A stretch of DNA of 64,000 nt, taken from CBFDCQ01 sp965603355 (GTDB lineage Bacteria > Hydrogenedentota > CAZGCA01 > CBFDCQ01). The position numbers and the translations under genes are program-made. Each line of letters starts with the position of its first letter. Within the stretch, counting starts at the first letter, position 1. Shown here in pieces: positions 51,156-58,964 of this stretch. A model generated the notes under the pieces. It saw only the letters and a program-made list of their open reading frames with translations, made no database searches and was not told the DNA's origin. The stretch spans positions 1-64,000 of the forward strand of contig CBFDCQ010000006.1 in the NCBI GenBank assembly GCA_965603355.1. Direction: 5' to 3'.

Positions 51156-51579
51156 TCAAGGCGTTTCCGGAGTAAGCTGAACGCTTTCTCCGTCGATCCC
51201 TATCATCGTCTTTGCATAGGTCAGTTTCTGGACGATCTTCCCGTCACGGAAATGCAGGACGTCCACTCCCTGTCGCTTCTCAGGCTTTCCCTCGTAACCC
51301 TTTTTCGCGCGAAGGCCATTCGAGCTGCCATCGTTAAAGGGCCTTCTGTTCGGCCTCATCGATGAACGTCTCTTCCTCCGTGAACCGAAGACCGCCATGA
51401 TCCGCGAACCATGAGGTCCATGCGCGGCAAAGGTTCTCTTTTCCTTTGACCTTCCCGCCGGCCCAGCTCACAAACAGGATCTCATCGTGACAAAGCGCCA
51501 ACACACCGTCCAGATCGTGCTCGTTCCAGGCCCGGTACCAGTTGCTGAGAGCCTCCTTGATTTCCTCTCTGGAAAGCAT
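51156..51579 (-). pseudogene. Broken NTF2/SnoaL-like nuclear transport factor 2 family gene
   Basis: The 5' part (MLSREEIKEALSNWYRAWNE then HDLDGVLALCHDEILFVSWA) and the 3' part (GVDVLHFRDGKIVQKLTYAK) together make one normal-length polyketide-cyclase/SnoaL-like protein of about 140 residues. Two lesions separate them: an in-frame TAA at 51334-51336, where TTA (Leu) would restore ALLRWQLEWPSREKG, and one extra base in an A5 run (51301-51305 on the plus strand). Two independent lesions favour a real pseudogene over a sequencing error. The 200 nt upstream of 51156 (50957-51155) show nothing. Confidence 0.75.
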
Positions 51580-51648
51580 GCTCGATTATCGCCCCCCAAA
51601 TGCTACTCTTCTGGTACGTCTTCCTGATGCCCGGGATTCGTCCCGGAT

Positions 51649-52542
51649 TCACCCGTCCTGACCGGCGGCTGCCGGACTCGGTTTGATCCCCGGTTCCTTA
51701 ACGGCGCTCATCACTCTGACATGTTTGCCGTCATCGTAATATCCGATGTCCCGATAGCCCTCTGTCTTCTTGAACAACCTGGTGACGAGCTTCTCCTGCC
51801 CCTCTCCTATTTCGAAAACCAGTATTCCTCCCGGCTTCAAGAATCGAACGGAATCCCTGATCAACTTGCGAAAAAAATCAATACCGTACGAGCCCGCATC
51901 AAGTGCGACCTTCGGCTCGTGGTCTATGATCTCCGGAGCCAGCTTGTCGAGCGATCCCGTAGGAATATACGGCGGGTTGCATACTACCAGGTCGATTTGC
52001 CCCTCGTATTCCGCTCCCTCGAACGGGGCCAAAGCGTCTCCACAGAAAAGCGAAATCCTATCCTGCAGCTTGAACCTGTTCACATTGCTGCGTGCAACCT
52101 CAACCGCGGCAGGACTGATATCAGAGGCCAGTATCTTCGTATCATCTGAGTACACCGCCAGGGAAATGGCTATGTTTCCACATCCTGTCCCTACGTCGAT
52201 GATAGTCAGTCCTCTCTTGGATTCCTGCTTCTTATCGATGAAATCCATGGCAACTCTGGCCAATAGCTCGGTCTCGTCCCTGGGGATCAGGGTGTCCGGG
52301 GAACAATAGAACGCCATCCCCATGAAGACCGCCGTCTCCATGATGTACTCCAGAGGTATTCCATCCTTCCTCTTCTTCGCTACCTGATGCACATCTATCT
52401 TCTTATGTGTGAGTAACGACAGGTCTGTTTTCCTCAGCGCACCGTTCGTCAGAATATCAAACAGCCGCAGAGTCTCATGCAGGGGATTTTCGACTCCACA
52501 CTCTCGAAACACCTCGTAGCTTTCTACAAAATCGTCAAACAC
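51649..52542 (-). CDS. prmC: Release factor glutamine methyltransferase (HemK/PrmC-like)
   Basis: 297 residues. It methylates the glutamine of the GGQ motif in peptide release factors using S-adenosylmethionine. The N-terminal helical domain is followed by the Rossmann fold with IIDVGTGCGNIAISLA (SAM loop), ILASDISPAAVEVA, and the catalytic NPPYIPTGSLDKL near residue 190. GIPLEYIMETAVFMGMAFYC in the linker corresponds to the usual PLQYILG region but is unusually divergent, so a related N-methyltransferase cannot be excluded. prfA, its frequent neighbour, is absent. Confidence 0.82.
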   Translation of the reverse strand: MFDDFVESYEVFRECGVENPLHETLRLFDILTNGALRKTDLSLLTHKKIDVHQVAKKRKDGIPLEYIMETAVFMGMAFYCSPDTLIPRDETELLARVAMDFIDKKQESKRGLTIIDVGTGCGNIAISLAVYSDDTKILASDISPAAVEVARSNVNRFKLQDRISLFCGDALAPFEGAEYEGQIDLVVCNPPYIPTGSLDKLAPEIIDHEPKVALDAGSYGIDFFRKLIRDSVRFLKPGGILVFEIGEGQEKLVTRLFKKTEGYRDIGYYDDGKHVRVMSAVKEPGIKPSPAAAGQDG

Positions 52543-53091
52543 ATGCGTCCTCCGTTTTCATAGCGTACCCGCAACCAACGCTATCGCCAGCTCACCGTGG
52601 TCCTGCCGTGTCAGATGAAGCGGCTCCGTAAGCGCTGCCCAGAGCACTCGGTGTTTCGCGTCCGGTTGGTTCTCGGAGGTACGCTGCGAGCTGATCCAAC
52701 GGTTTCCGCACACCGCGCGCGTGCTTGAAGACGCTGCGCCCCACCAATTCCCGCCAAATTGCATCAATCCACTCAGAACGCCCCGCCTCTAAATGAATGA
52801 CGGAATCTGCGGCAACAGCCGGTACCGCATCACCTGCCTGAATGTTACCGGAGGTTCGCCAATTAGTCAAGACCGAACCGCGCGAAAAAAACGGTTCTCG
52901 ATAGCGTTTTCTGGAGGCGCGCGACAGGTCCTCTCACCGAACTGCACGGCGTTCCCACGGAACCACGACAATCCTTCCCCAATCGCCGGCGTTTTCCCAC
53001 TCAATGCCGCAAGTACCCGTTGGGAACTGCGTCCGACACCGCATAAAACAAAGGCTCTTAAGGAATTGCAGCTTGAGGAACCGTTTTTCTC
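52543..53091. other. Intergenic stretch without recognisable gene
   Basis: Short overlapping frames on the minus strand (52558-52767 and 52592-52870) have no ribosome site, no recognisable domain and biased composition. No tRNA, hairpin terminator or repeat of the families above is seen. It could be the remains of a gene shifted between two frames, but nothing identifies it. Confidence 0.4.
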
Positions 53092-53120
53092 TTGAAAAAA
53101 CGGGGGTGTTGTGCTACTAT
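53092..53120 (+). promoter_or_regulatory. Promoter of the rimP-nusA-infB operon
   Basis: TTGAAA (53092-53097), 17 nt, TACTAT (53115-53120). Confidence 0.7.
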
Positions 53121-53179
53121 GACTAAGCTTCGGATAAGTGAGCAGTGCGCTTAGTCGGGAGTGGGTATGCACCCACTCC
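53121..53179 (+). promoter_or_regulatory. Structured leader of the rimP operon
   Basis: Two hairpins follow the promoter: GACTAAGC (53121-53128) with GCTTAGTC (53149-53156), and the perfect GGAGTGGGT, ATGC, ACCCACTCC (53158-53179), followed by TTTGCATTCTG. The second stem plus T-rich run resembles a weak intrinsic terminator and could act as an attenuator that NusA itself influences; this is inference. Confidence 0.55.
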
Positions 53180-53223
53180 TTTGCATTCTGAGGCACACGG
53201 GGCGCAGAGGCAAGGGCGGGGAT

Positions 53224-53673
53224 ATGGCGCAGTTGGCCAAAGAGGTTGCCCGGGAAATAGAACCGCTCGTGGAGCAGGAAGGACTCGAGCTGGTTCACGT
53301 TGAGTACGTGACACAGAGTAGCTCCCGTACGTTGCGAGTGCTCGTTGACAAGGAAGGCGGGATAACCGTGGACGATTGCCAGAAGATTAGCGAGCTCATC
53401 GCTCCGGCACTGGACGCCTCCTCGCTGTTGGCAACGAAATATGTCCTGGAAGTCTCGTCGCCCGGGTTCGACCGCCCGTTGACGAAAGAGAAAGATTTTA
53501 TCAGATTTGCAGGCCAGCCGGTCAAGATCAGGACGCATTCACCTATCGACGGAAAACGGACCCTTAGCGGCACGCTGCAGGGTTTGAACGGCACTGACGT
53601 CGTATTGGATGTGGACGGATCGGAACTGAGGATACCGGTCCCGGAAATGGCATCGGCAAGGCTCGATCTGTAG
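53224..53673 (+). CDS. rimP: Ribosome maturation factor RimP
   Basis: 149 residues from ATG 53224 (an upstream in-frame ATG at 53167 lies within the leader hairpin and is not preferred). RimP assists 30S assembly. The N-terminal domain has IEPLVEQEGLELVHVEYVT and LRVLVDKEGGITVDDCQKIS; the central VLEVSSPGFDRPLTKEKDFI is the most conserved family block; the C-terminal SH3-like domain is VKIRTHSPIDGKRTLSGTL. First gene of the canonical rimP-nusA-infB-ylxP-rbfA order; nusA follows after 58 nt. Confidence 0.95.
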   Translation: MAQLAKEVAREIEPLVEQEGLELVHVEYVTQSSSRTLRVLVDKEGGITVDDCQKISELIAPALDASSLLATKYVLEVSSPGFDRPLTKEKDFIRFAGQPVKIRTHSPIDGKRTLSGTLQGLNGTDVVLDVDGSELRIPVPEMASARLDL

Positions 53674-53731
53674 GGAATAACGGCGGAAATTAAACGGTTT
53701 TTGTGAAGATAGTCACCGAACGGAGATAGCA

Positions 53732-55057
53732 ATGAGAGAGGATTTGCTGCCGATTCTTCGCCAGCTTCAGAGCGAACGGCACGTCGACAGACACGTGCTG
53801 ACGGAAGCGGTGCGCAGCGCCATAGAAAGCGCTGCGAAAAAGAGTCTAAGCCATCCCAATAACGTTTCTATAGAAATAGATGAGGAAACTTTTGAGATCA
53901 AGCTTACCGAGGCTAAAGAGGTCGTCAAGAAGGTCACGGATCCGAGCGCTCAAATCCCTCTGGATGAGGCGCTTGAAATCCAACCTGACGCGGAGCCCGG
54001 CGACACGGTTCAGGTCCCGACATCGTTGCGCGGGTTTGGCAGGATAGCAACTCAGACGGCCAAGCAGATAATTATCCAGAAGATAAGAGATGCGGAACGC
54101 GAACGGTTGTTCGAGGAGTACAAGCAACGCGAAGGGGAAGTCGTGACCGGCACTGTGAAGAGGGTGCACCGGGGCAACGTCATTGTCGAACTCGGCGAGG
54201 TCGAGGGGCTGCTGCCGTACCGCGAACAGTCCCCTCGGGAAAGTTATGCGCCCGGCAACCGGATCAGGGCTTACATACTCGCAGTCGAGAAATCAAGCCG
54301 CGGACCACAGGTCATCCTGTCGAGGGCATCGGCCGCGTTTGTGAGAATGTTATTCGAGTTGGAGGTGCCCGAAATATATGATGGCACGATAACGATTAAG
54401 GCGATCGCAAGAGAGGCGGGAAACAGGACAAAGATCAGCGTCGAGTCCAACGACGCTGACGTTGATCCCGTGGGTGCGTGCGTCGGGATGAAGGGAACGC
54501 GTGTGCGCAGCGTTGTCGACGAGCTGTCGGGCGAGAAGATCGACATAGTGCGGTGGAGCGACGACCCGAAAGTTTTCGTCAGGCATGCTTTAAGTCCTGC
54601 GGAAATCTCCAGCATCACCGTGGACGAAGATGCGGGAACCGTGAAAATCATCGTGCCCAGAGCACAGTTGTCGCTCGCTATTGGCAAGAAAGGGCAGAAC
54701 GCCAGGCTCGCCTCTAAGCTCAGCGGTCTGCAGATTGACATCAGCTCTGACGAGGAAGCTCCCGAGAAAGCTCCCGAGGAAGCCGTAGCGACAGCGGTTG
54801 AGCCGGAACAGAGTGTGGAGCTGGTTGCCGTACCGGGTATCGGACCGGTTATGGCGCAGAAACTCGAAGAAGCCGGGTTCGAAACGCTGGATAAGCTGCG
54901 GGTCGCGACCGTCGAACAGCTTTGTTCCGTGCCCGGTGTAGGAAAGAAAACGGCTCAGAAGATCGTTGAAGCGGTGGGTGAGGTCGAAGCGGAGGATTCA
55001 CAGGAGCGCGCGGAAGACGACGCCGGTTCGCAGCAAAACGCGGAACCGAGCGAGTGA
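53732..55057 (+). CDS. nusA: Transcription termination/antitermination factor NusA
   Basis: 441 residues. The N-terminal RNA polymerase-binding domain (residues 1-125) is followed by an S1 domain (GEVVTGTVKRVHRGNVIVEL, about 130-200) and two KH domains (DPVGACVGMKGTRVRSVVDE and AQLSLAIGKKGQNARLASKL). The C-terminus carries helix-hairpin-helix units (LVAVPGIGPVMAQKLEEAGF and LCSVPGVGKKTAQKIVEA), an extension found in some phyla and absent from Bacillus NusA. A Glu/Ala-rich linker (EEAPEKAPEEAVATAVEPEQ) joins them. NusA modulates pausing and termination at structured leaders such as the one at 53121-53179. Confidence 0.96.
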   Translation: MREDLLPILRQLQSERHVDRHVLTEAVRSAIESAAKKSLSHPNNVSIEIDEETFEIKLTEAKEVVKKVTDPSAQIPLDEALEIQPDAEPGDTVQVPTSLRGFGRIATQTAKQIIIQKIRDAERERLFEEYKQREGEVVTGTVKRVHRGNVIVELGEVEGLLPYREQSPRESYAPGNRIRAYILAVEKSSRGPQVILSRASAAFVRMLFELEVPEIYDGTITIKAIAREAGNRTKISVESNDADVDPVGACVGMKGTRVRSVVDELSGEKIDIVRWSDDPKVFVRHALSPAEISSITVDEDAGTVKIIVPRAQLSLAIGKKGQNARLASKLSGLQIDISSDEEAPEKAPEEAVATAVEPEQSVELVAVPGIGPVMAQKLEEAGFETLDKLRVATVEQLCSVPGVGKKTAQKIVEAVGEVEAEDSQERAEDDAGSQQNAEPSE

Positions 55058-55100
55058 GGACAGCGCGTATCCTGAGTAACGTTGAGGAGGTGTTTCTGGC

Positions 55101-57266
55101 ATGGCAACAATGAGAGTTTTCGAACTTGCCAGGAAGCTTAAGATCACGAGCAAGGAGCTTATTAAGAAGCTCAGCGAGCTGAAGATAGACGTCTCTTCGC
55201 ACATGGCGAGCCTCGAAGAGACCGACATCTCCAAACTCAAGAAGTCGCTCGTGCCTAAGAAGAAGGCGGTAAAGAAGAAAGCGGCGACAAAGAAAAAAGC
55301 GGCGAAGAAACCCGCTAAAAAAGCGCCAACGAAAACCAAGACCACTCGAACCAGGACACCCACGAAGAAACGGACCGTCACAACCCGCAGGGTGCGGAAG
55401 AAAGAACCGCCAAAGGAGAAGGAAAAGAAGGCGGCGGCGGTGGCCGCAGTCGAACCAGCAGTGGCCGTCGAAGCGCCTCCCGCACCGTCAAAACCGGTCC
55501 ATGAAGCGCCTCCCAAAAAAAAACCTCTTCAGATCGATGAGACGACAACCGTTGGGGAATTCGCTGAGAAGCTCGGGATCGGGTTGGACGAGGTCATTCT
55601 GGAACTGATGGACCACAATGTACTTGCGTCCAAAAACCAGATCCTGGACTGTCTGGTAGCCAAGGGAATTGCCGAAGAACACGGTTTCGTCGTCCGAATC
55701 ACCACGCCTGAGGAGGAGATTATCCTTGAAGATAAGGAGGATGATCCTGCCCTGCTCCAACCGAGAGCGCCGGTTGTGACGTTGATGGGACACGTTGACC
55801 ATGGCAAGACATCGCTGCTCGACGTCATAAGAAAATCGAACGTGGTAGGCGGCGAGTCGGGAGGCATCACTCAACATATAGGCGCCTACGAGGTGACGAC
55901 GGATCACGGTCGAGTCGTGTTTCTTGACACTCCGGGTCACGAAGCGTTTACCGCGATGCGCGCCAGAGGCGCCGAGGTGACCGACATTGCGGTTCTGGTT
56001 GTCGCGGCGGACGACGGCGTCATGCCACAGACCGTTGAGGCGGTGAATCACGCGCGTGCCGCTGACGTCCCCGTTGTCGTTGCCATCAACAAGGTTGATA
56101 AAACCGACGCCAGCCCCGAGAAGGTAAGGCAGCAGCTGATGCAGCTGGGACTCGTCCACGAAGCGTGGGGCGGACACACAACGATGATCGAGGTGTCGGC
56201 GAAAAACGGGCAGGGAATTAACGAAATGATCGAAATGCTTCAGCTTGAGGGTGAAATGCTCGAGCTGAAGGCGAACGCCGTAAAACGTGCGCGCGGCGTG
56301 GTGCTGGAATCGAAACTTGACAAGGGACGCGGATGTGTGGCGACCGTGTTGGTGAAGGCCGGCACGCTCAGGGTCGGCGACCCGTTTGTCGCCGGCGTGC
56401 AGCATGGCAAAGTCAGAGCGCTTTTCAACGACCGCGGCGCCGCTCTCGAGGAGTCAAAACCCGCCACCGCAGTTGAAGTGGTGGGATTCGCCGGCTTGCC
56501 GGACGCAGGCGATCTGTTCATAAGTGTGGCCGATGAAAGGAAGGCGCGGCAGATCAGCTCACGGCGCAAGTTGCGGCAGCGCCAGATGAGGGTTGCCCCC
56601 GTTAGACATGTTACTCTCGATGACCTGTATTCGCGCGTACAAGAGGGGCAGCTGGCGCGATTGAACGTCATAATAAAAGGGGATGTCCACGGTTCTGTGG
56701 ACGTTTTGCGAACCTCCTTGCAGAAGCTGAGTACGGACGAGGTCAAGCTCGACGTGCTGCACAGCGCCGTGGGCGGCGTCAACGAGTCGGATGTGCTGTT
56801 GGCCTCCGCCTCAGATGCCGTCATAATCGGGTACCATGTTGTGGCTAATCCAGAGGCAAAAAAGATGGCGGAGGACCACGGGGTCGACATCCGCACGTAT
56901 AACGTGATCTACGAGGCGGTCGATGCCGTCAAAGCTGCTATGGAAGGACTTCTGGAACCGGAGTATCGCGAGGAGGCCACCGGCAGAGTCGAGGTGCGCC
57001 AGGTTTTCAACATCTCCGGTGTCGGAACCGTGGCCGGCAGCTACGTGCTTGAGGGTGAGGTGACTCGCGGCCAGCAGGCCAGACTCGTGAGGGACGGCGT
57101 CGTTGCCCACGAAGGAAAGATAGGTACGTTGCGAAGGTTCAAACAAGACGTGAAAAGCGTCCAGTCCGGGTACGAGTGCGGGCTGACACTCGAGAACTTC
57201 GGCGATATTCACGTCAACGATGTCGTTGAGGCATACAAGACTATCGAGATCCAAAGGAAGCTCTAA
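55101..57266 (+). CDS. infB: Translation initiation factor IF-2
   Basis: 721 residues with GGAGGTG before the ATG. The N-terminal IF2 helical domain (MRVFELARKLKITSKELIKK) is followed by a strongly basic low-complexity segment (residues about 52-110: KKKAVKKKAATKKKAAKKPA), histone H1-like and encoded by runs of AAG/AAA. A second IF2_N segment (TVGEFAEKLGIGLDEVILEL) precedes the GTPase with G1 GHVDHGKTS (about 232-240), DTPGHEAF and NKVDK. Domains II-IV follow in normal order (GRVEVRQVFNISGVGTVAGS). It places initiator tRNA on the 30S subunit. The ylxP start codon is one base beyond its stop. Confidence 0.96.
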   Translation: MATMRVFELARKLKITSKELIKKLSELKIDVSSHMASLEETDISKLKKSLVPKKKAVKKKAATKKKAAKKPAKKAPTKTKTTRTRTPTKKRTVTTRRVRKKEPPKEKEKKAAAVAAVEPAVAVEAPPAPSKPVHEAPPKKKPLQIDETTTVGEFAEKLGIGLDEVILELMDHNVLASKNQILDCLVAKGIAEEHGFVVRITTPEEEIILEDKEDDPALLQPRAPVVTLMGHVDHGKTSLLDVIRKSNVVGGESGGITQHIGAYEVTTDHGRVVFLDTPGHEAFTAMRARGAEVTDIAVLVVAADDGVMPQTVEAVNHARAADVPVVVAINKVDKTDASPEKVRQQLMQLGLVHEAWGGHTTMIEVSAKNGQGINEMIEMLQLEGEMLELKANAVKRARGVVLESKLDKGRGCVATVLVKAGTLRVGDPFVAGVQHGKVRALFNDRGAALEESKPATAVEVVGFAGLPDAGDLFISVADERKARQISSRRKLRQRQMRVAPVRHVTLDDLYSRVQEGQLARLNVIIKGDVHGSVDVLRTSLQKLSTDEVKLDVLHSAVGGVNESDVLLASASDAVIIGYHVVANPEAKKMAEDHGVDIRTYNVIYEAVDAVKAAMEGLLEPEYREEATGRVEVRQVFNISGVGTVAGSYVLEGEVTRGQQARLVRDGVVAHEGKIGTLRRFKQDVKSVQSGYECGLTLENFGDIHVNDVVEAYKTIEIQRKL

Positions 57267-57267
57267 T

Positions 57268-57549
57268 GTGACTGTGGGGCTGCTTCAACTTGAGCTGTTA
57301 ATACCGGCAAGCAGGTCGCTCAAGGGCAAGCGGCGTGTGTTGAAAAGCATAAAGGATCGCGCGCGGTCGAAGTTCAATATCTCAATCGCAGAAATCGACG
57401 ACCATGACGTGTGGAATAAGGCTGTTCTTGCAGCGTGCTGTGTTTCCAACGACGTTCGCCACTGCAACGAGACGCTCTCAAAAGTCGTCAACTTCATAGA
57501 GTCCAATCACGAGAGCGAGCTGCACGACTATCACATCGAAATGCTTTGA
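57268..57549 (+). CDS. ylxP: YlxP/DUF503 family protein
   Basis: 93 residues from GTG 57268, one base after the infB stop, with AAAGGAAG upstream inside infB. VGLLQLELLIPASRSLKGKR then RVLKSIKDRARSKFNISIAE is the diagnostic start of DUF503, and the rest (VSNDVRHCNETLSKVVNFIE) matches the family's second half. This small ferredoxin-like-fold protein is regularly found between infB and rbfA; its precise role is not established. Confidence 0.9.
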   Translation: MTVGLLQLELLIPASRSLKGKRRVLKSIKDRARSKFNISIAEIDDHDVWNKAVLAACCVSNDVRHCNETLSKVVNFIESNHESELHDYHIEML

Positions 57550-57702
57550 GAACGGCCTCGAGCAGGTTCAACCGTGCAACTCGGACCGAAGTAAAACGCG
57601 GAGCATTCTCGTAAAGTGAAGCCGTCTAACGGCGACACCGGTTGAAAAGTCTCCGTGTGCATACCGACGCCGGGTTCATAGTAGAAAGGAGGTGCGGCGT
57701 AC

Positions 57703-58101
57703 TTGTACAAACGCAAAGACCGTGTCGCACATCTTATACAATCTGAAGTCAGCGAGATGATCCTGAAAGAACTGAAGGATCCACGAATAGGTTTCGTATC
57801 GGTAACCGGCGTGGAGGTTTCCGGCGATCTCCGTCACGCCACGATATTCTTCACGGTGCTCGGCGAGCAGAAGGACGTCGAATCCACCGTCGCAGCGCTT
57901 GAACATGCAACTGGATACGTGCGGCGCGAGATCGCGAGCCGGCTTCGACTGCGCTACACGCCCCAGATACGGTTCAAGTTTGACGACGTCTTCAAGCGCG
58001 CGTGGCACCTGGAGGAGGTTATTCGCAGTCTGCACGAACCGGACACCGATCCAAGTTCACAGGAGGAACAGGAGAACGGGAATCCTGATGGAGCCGACTG
58101 A
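57703..58101 (+). CDS. rbfA: 30S ribosome-binding factor RbfA
   Basis: 132 residues with a TTG start preceded by AAAGGAGGTG. RbfA is a KH-like fold protein for late 16S rRNA maturation. RKDRVAHLIQSEVSEMILKE then LKDPRIGFVSVTGVEVSGDL, and RHATIFFTV with RRELAS-like YVRREIASRLRLRYTPQIRF, follow the family pattern. An acidic C-terminal tail (SSQEEQENGNPDGAD) is added. It ends the rimP operon: truB and nrnA, often next, are absent, and 58102-58297 holds no gene. Confidence 0.93.
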   Translation: MYKRKDRVAHLIQSEVSEMILKELKDPRIGFVSVTGVEVSGDLRHATIFFTVLGEQKDVESTVAALEHATGYVRREIASRLRLRYTPQIRFKFDDVFKRAWHLEEVIRSLHEPDTDPSSQEEQENGNPDGAD

Positions 58102-58297
58102 GGCCGGCGGCGGGTCGCTCCCACGCACCATTCGAGCCGGTTCTCTGAATTGATCTGCGGAGCAAAACGCCTACAGCCCCTCTTTGCACAACCGGCCAGC
58201 ATCCTCGCTCAAGCCCAATCGCACAAATGCGCCGACAGGGTTATTCGACCGCACGGACCCAGCGGTTGCGATCCGGGCCAGCATATCAGGCCGTTGC

Positions 58298-58326
58298 TTG
58301 ACTCGATACTATCAGCGACGTATAAT
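58298..58326 (+). promoter_or_regulatory. Promoter of the marR-tolC genes
   Basis: TTGACT (58298-58303), 17 nt, perfect TATAAT (58321-58326). Confidence 0.75.
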
Positions 58327-58350
58327 TGCCATATAGGATTATTGGCTGGA

Positions 58351-58360
58351 CAAATATTTG
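58351..58360 (+). promoter_or_regulatory. Candidate MarR autoregulatory operator
   Basis: Perfect palindrome CAAATATTTG, within a longer AT-rich stretch between promoter and start codon, about +18 to +27. MarR regulators typically bind such short palindromes over their own promoters. Confidence 0.35.
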
Positions 58361-58375
58361 GGAGGATAAGCTAAA

Positions 58376-58831
58376 TTGAGCAACGTGTCAGAGGAGCATG
58401 CGCAACGATGGTTGGAGGTCATGCCGGTTATAGTCCGCAGGCTCAACGCGGAGTCGGATGAGGCGGCGAACCGGCTGGAGTTGAGTATGACCCAAGCTGA
58501 GGTCGTCTCGTACCTCAGCGAGGAAGGCGAGACGACGATGGGAGAGCTGAGCGACCACATTTGCGTTTCGCTGAGCGCAATGACCGGCGTGATTGACAGG
58601 CTGGTCCAGAAAGGGGCCGTGTCGCGCGGTCGCGATAAGAAGGATAGGCGCGTGGTCAATGTCTCGCTTACACCTGCAGGCAAGAAACTTGCCTCCGACG
58701 TATCTCAGGTTAGGAAGGCGCACGCGATCGCCGTTCTGGGAGCCCTCGACGCGTCGGACAGGAAACGGCTGCTGGATATCATGGGAAAGCTTGCCGACAA
58801 CCTGCCGTCCAGGCGCCCATACAAAGCTTAA
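58376..58831 (+). CDS. MarR family transcriptional regulator
   Basis: 151 residues from a TTG start with GGGAGG ten bases before. The winged helix is clear: SMTQAEVVSYLSEEGETTMG, ELSDHICVSLSAMTGVIDRL (recognition helix) and the wing GAVSRGRDKKDRRVVNVSLT followed by PAGKKL. The N- and C-terminal helices form the dimer domain. Located directly before a TolC-like gene behind a good promoter, it most likely represses this export operon and itself in response to a toxic ligand. Confidence 0.9.
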   Translation: MSNVSEEHAQRWLEVMPVIVRRLNAESDEAANRLELSMTQAEVVSYLSEEGETTMGELSDHICVSLSAMTGVIDRLVQKGAVSRGRDKKDRRVVNVSLTPAGKKLASDVSQVRKAHAIAVLGALDASDRKRLLDIMGKLADNLPSRRPYKA

Positions 58832-58898
58832 GAAGCCGGTCCCGGCGGCATGTTCGACGAAAAGCTGCTATCCGCGGACGCGGTCAGAAAAGGGGATC

Positions 58899-58964
58899 AT
58901 GATCATGCTCGACATCGATGCACAGTCTGGAACACCGCCAGCAATGGGAGGAGGTGCCGTATGA
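58899..58964 (+). CDS. Possible 21-residue leader peptide overlapping tolC start
   Basis: ATG 58899, with AGAAAAGGGG just upstream, opens a 21-codon frame (MIMLDIDAQSGTPPAMGGGA then V). It ends in TGA at 58962-58964, overlapping the tolC ATG as ATGA. The overlap would couple tolC translation to this peptide. Its reality is uncertain because the tolC gene also has its own GGGAGGAGG site inside it. Confidence 0.35.
   Translation: MIMLDIDAQSGTPPAMGGGAV

Noticed and set aside
51334..51579. An independent 81-residue NTF2-like gene
   Set aside because: The missing C-terminal strands are present just downstream in another frame, so it is one broken gene.
52558..52870. Two overlapping minus-strand frames upstream of prmC as a real gene
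   Set aside because: No recognisable domain, no ribosome site, and the frames do not join with a simple lesion.
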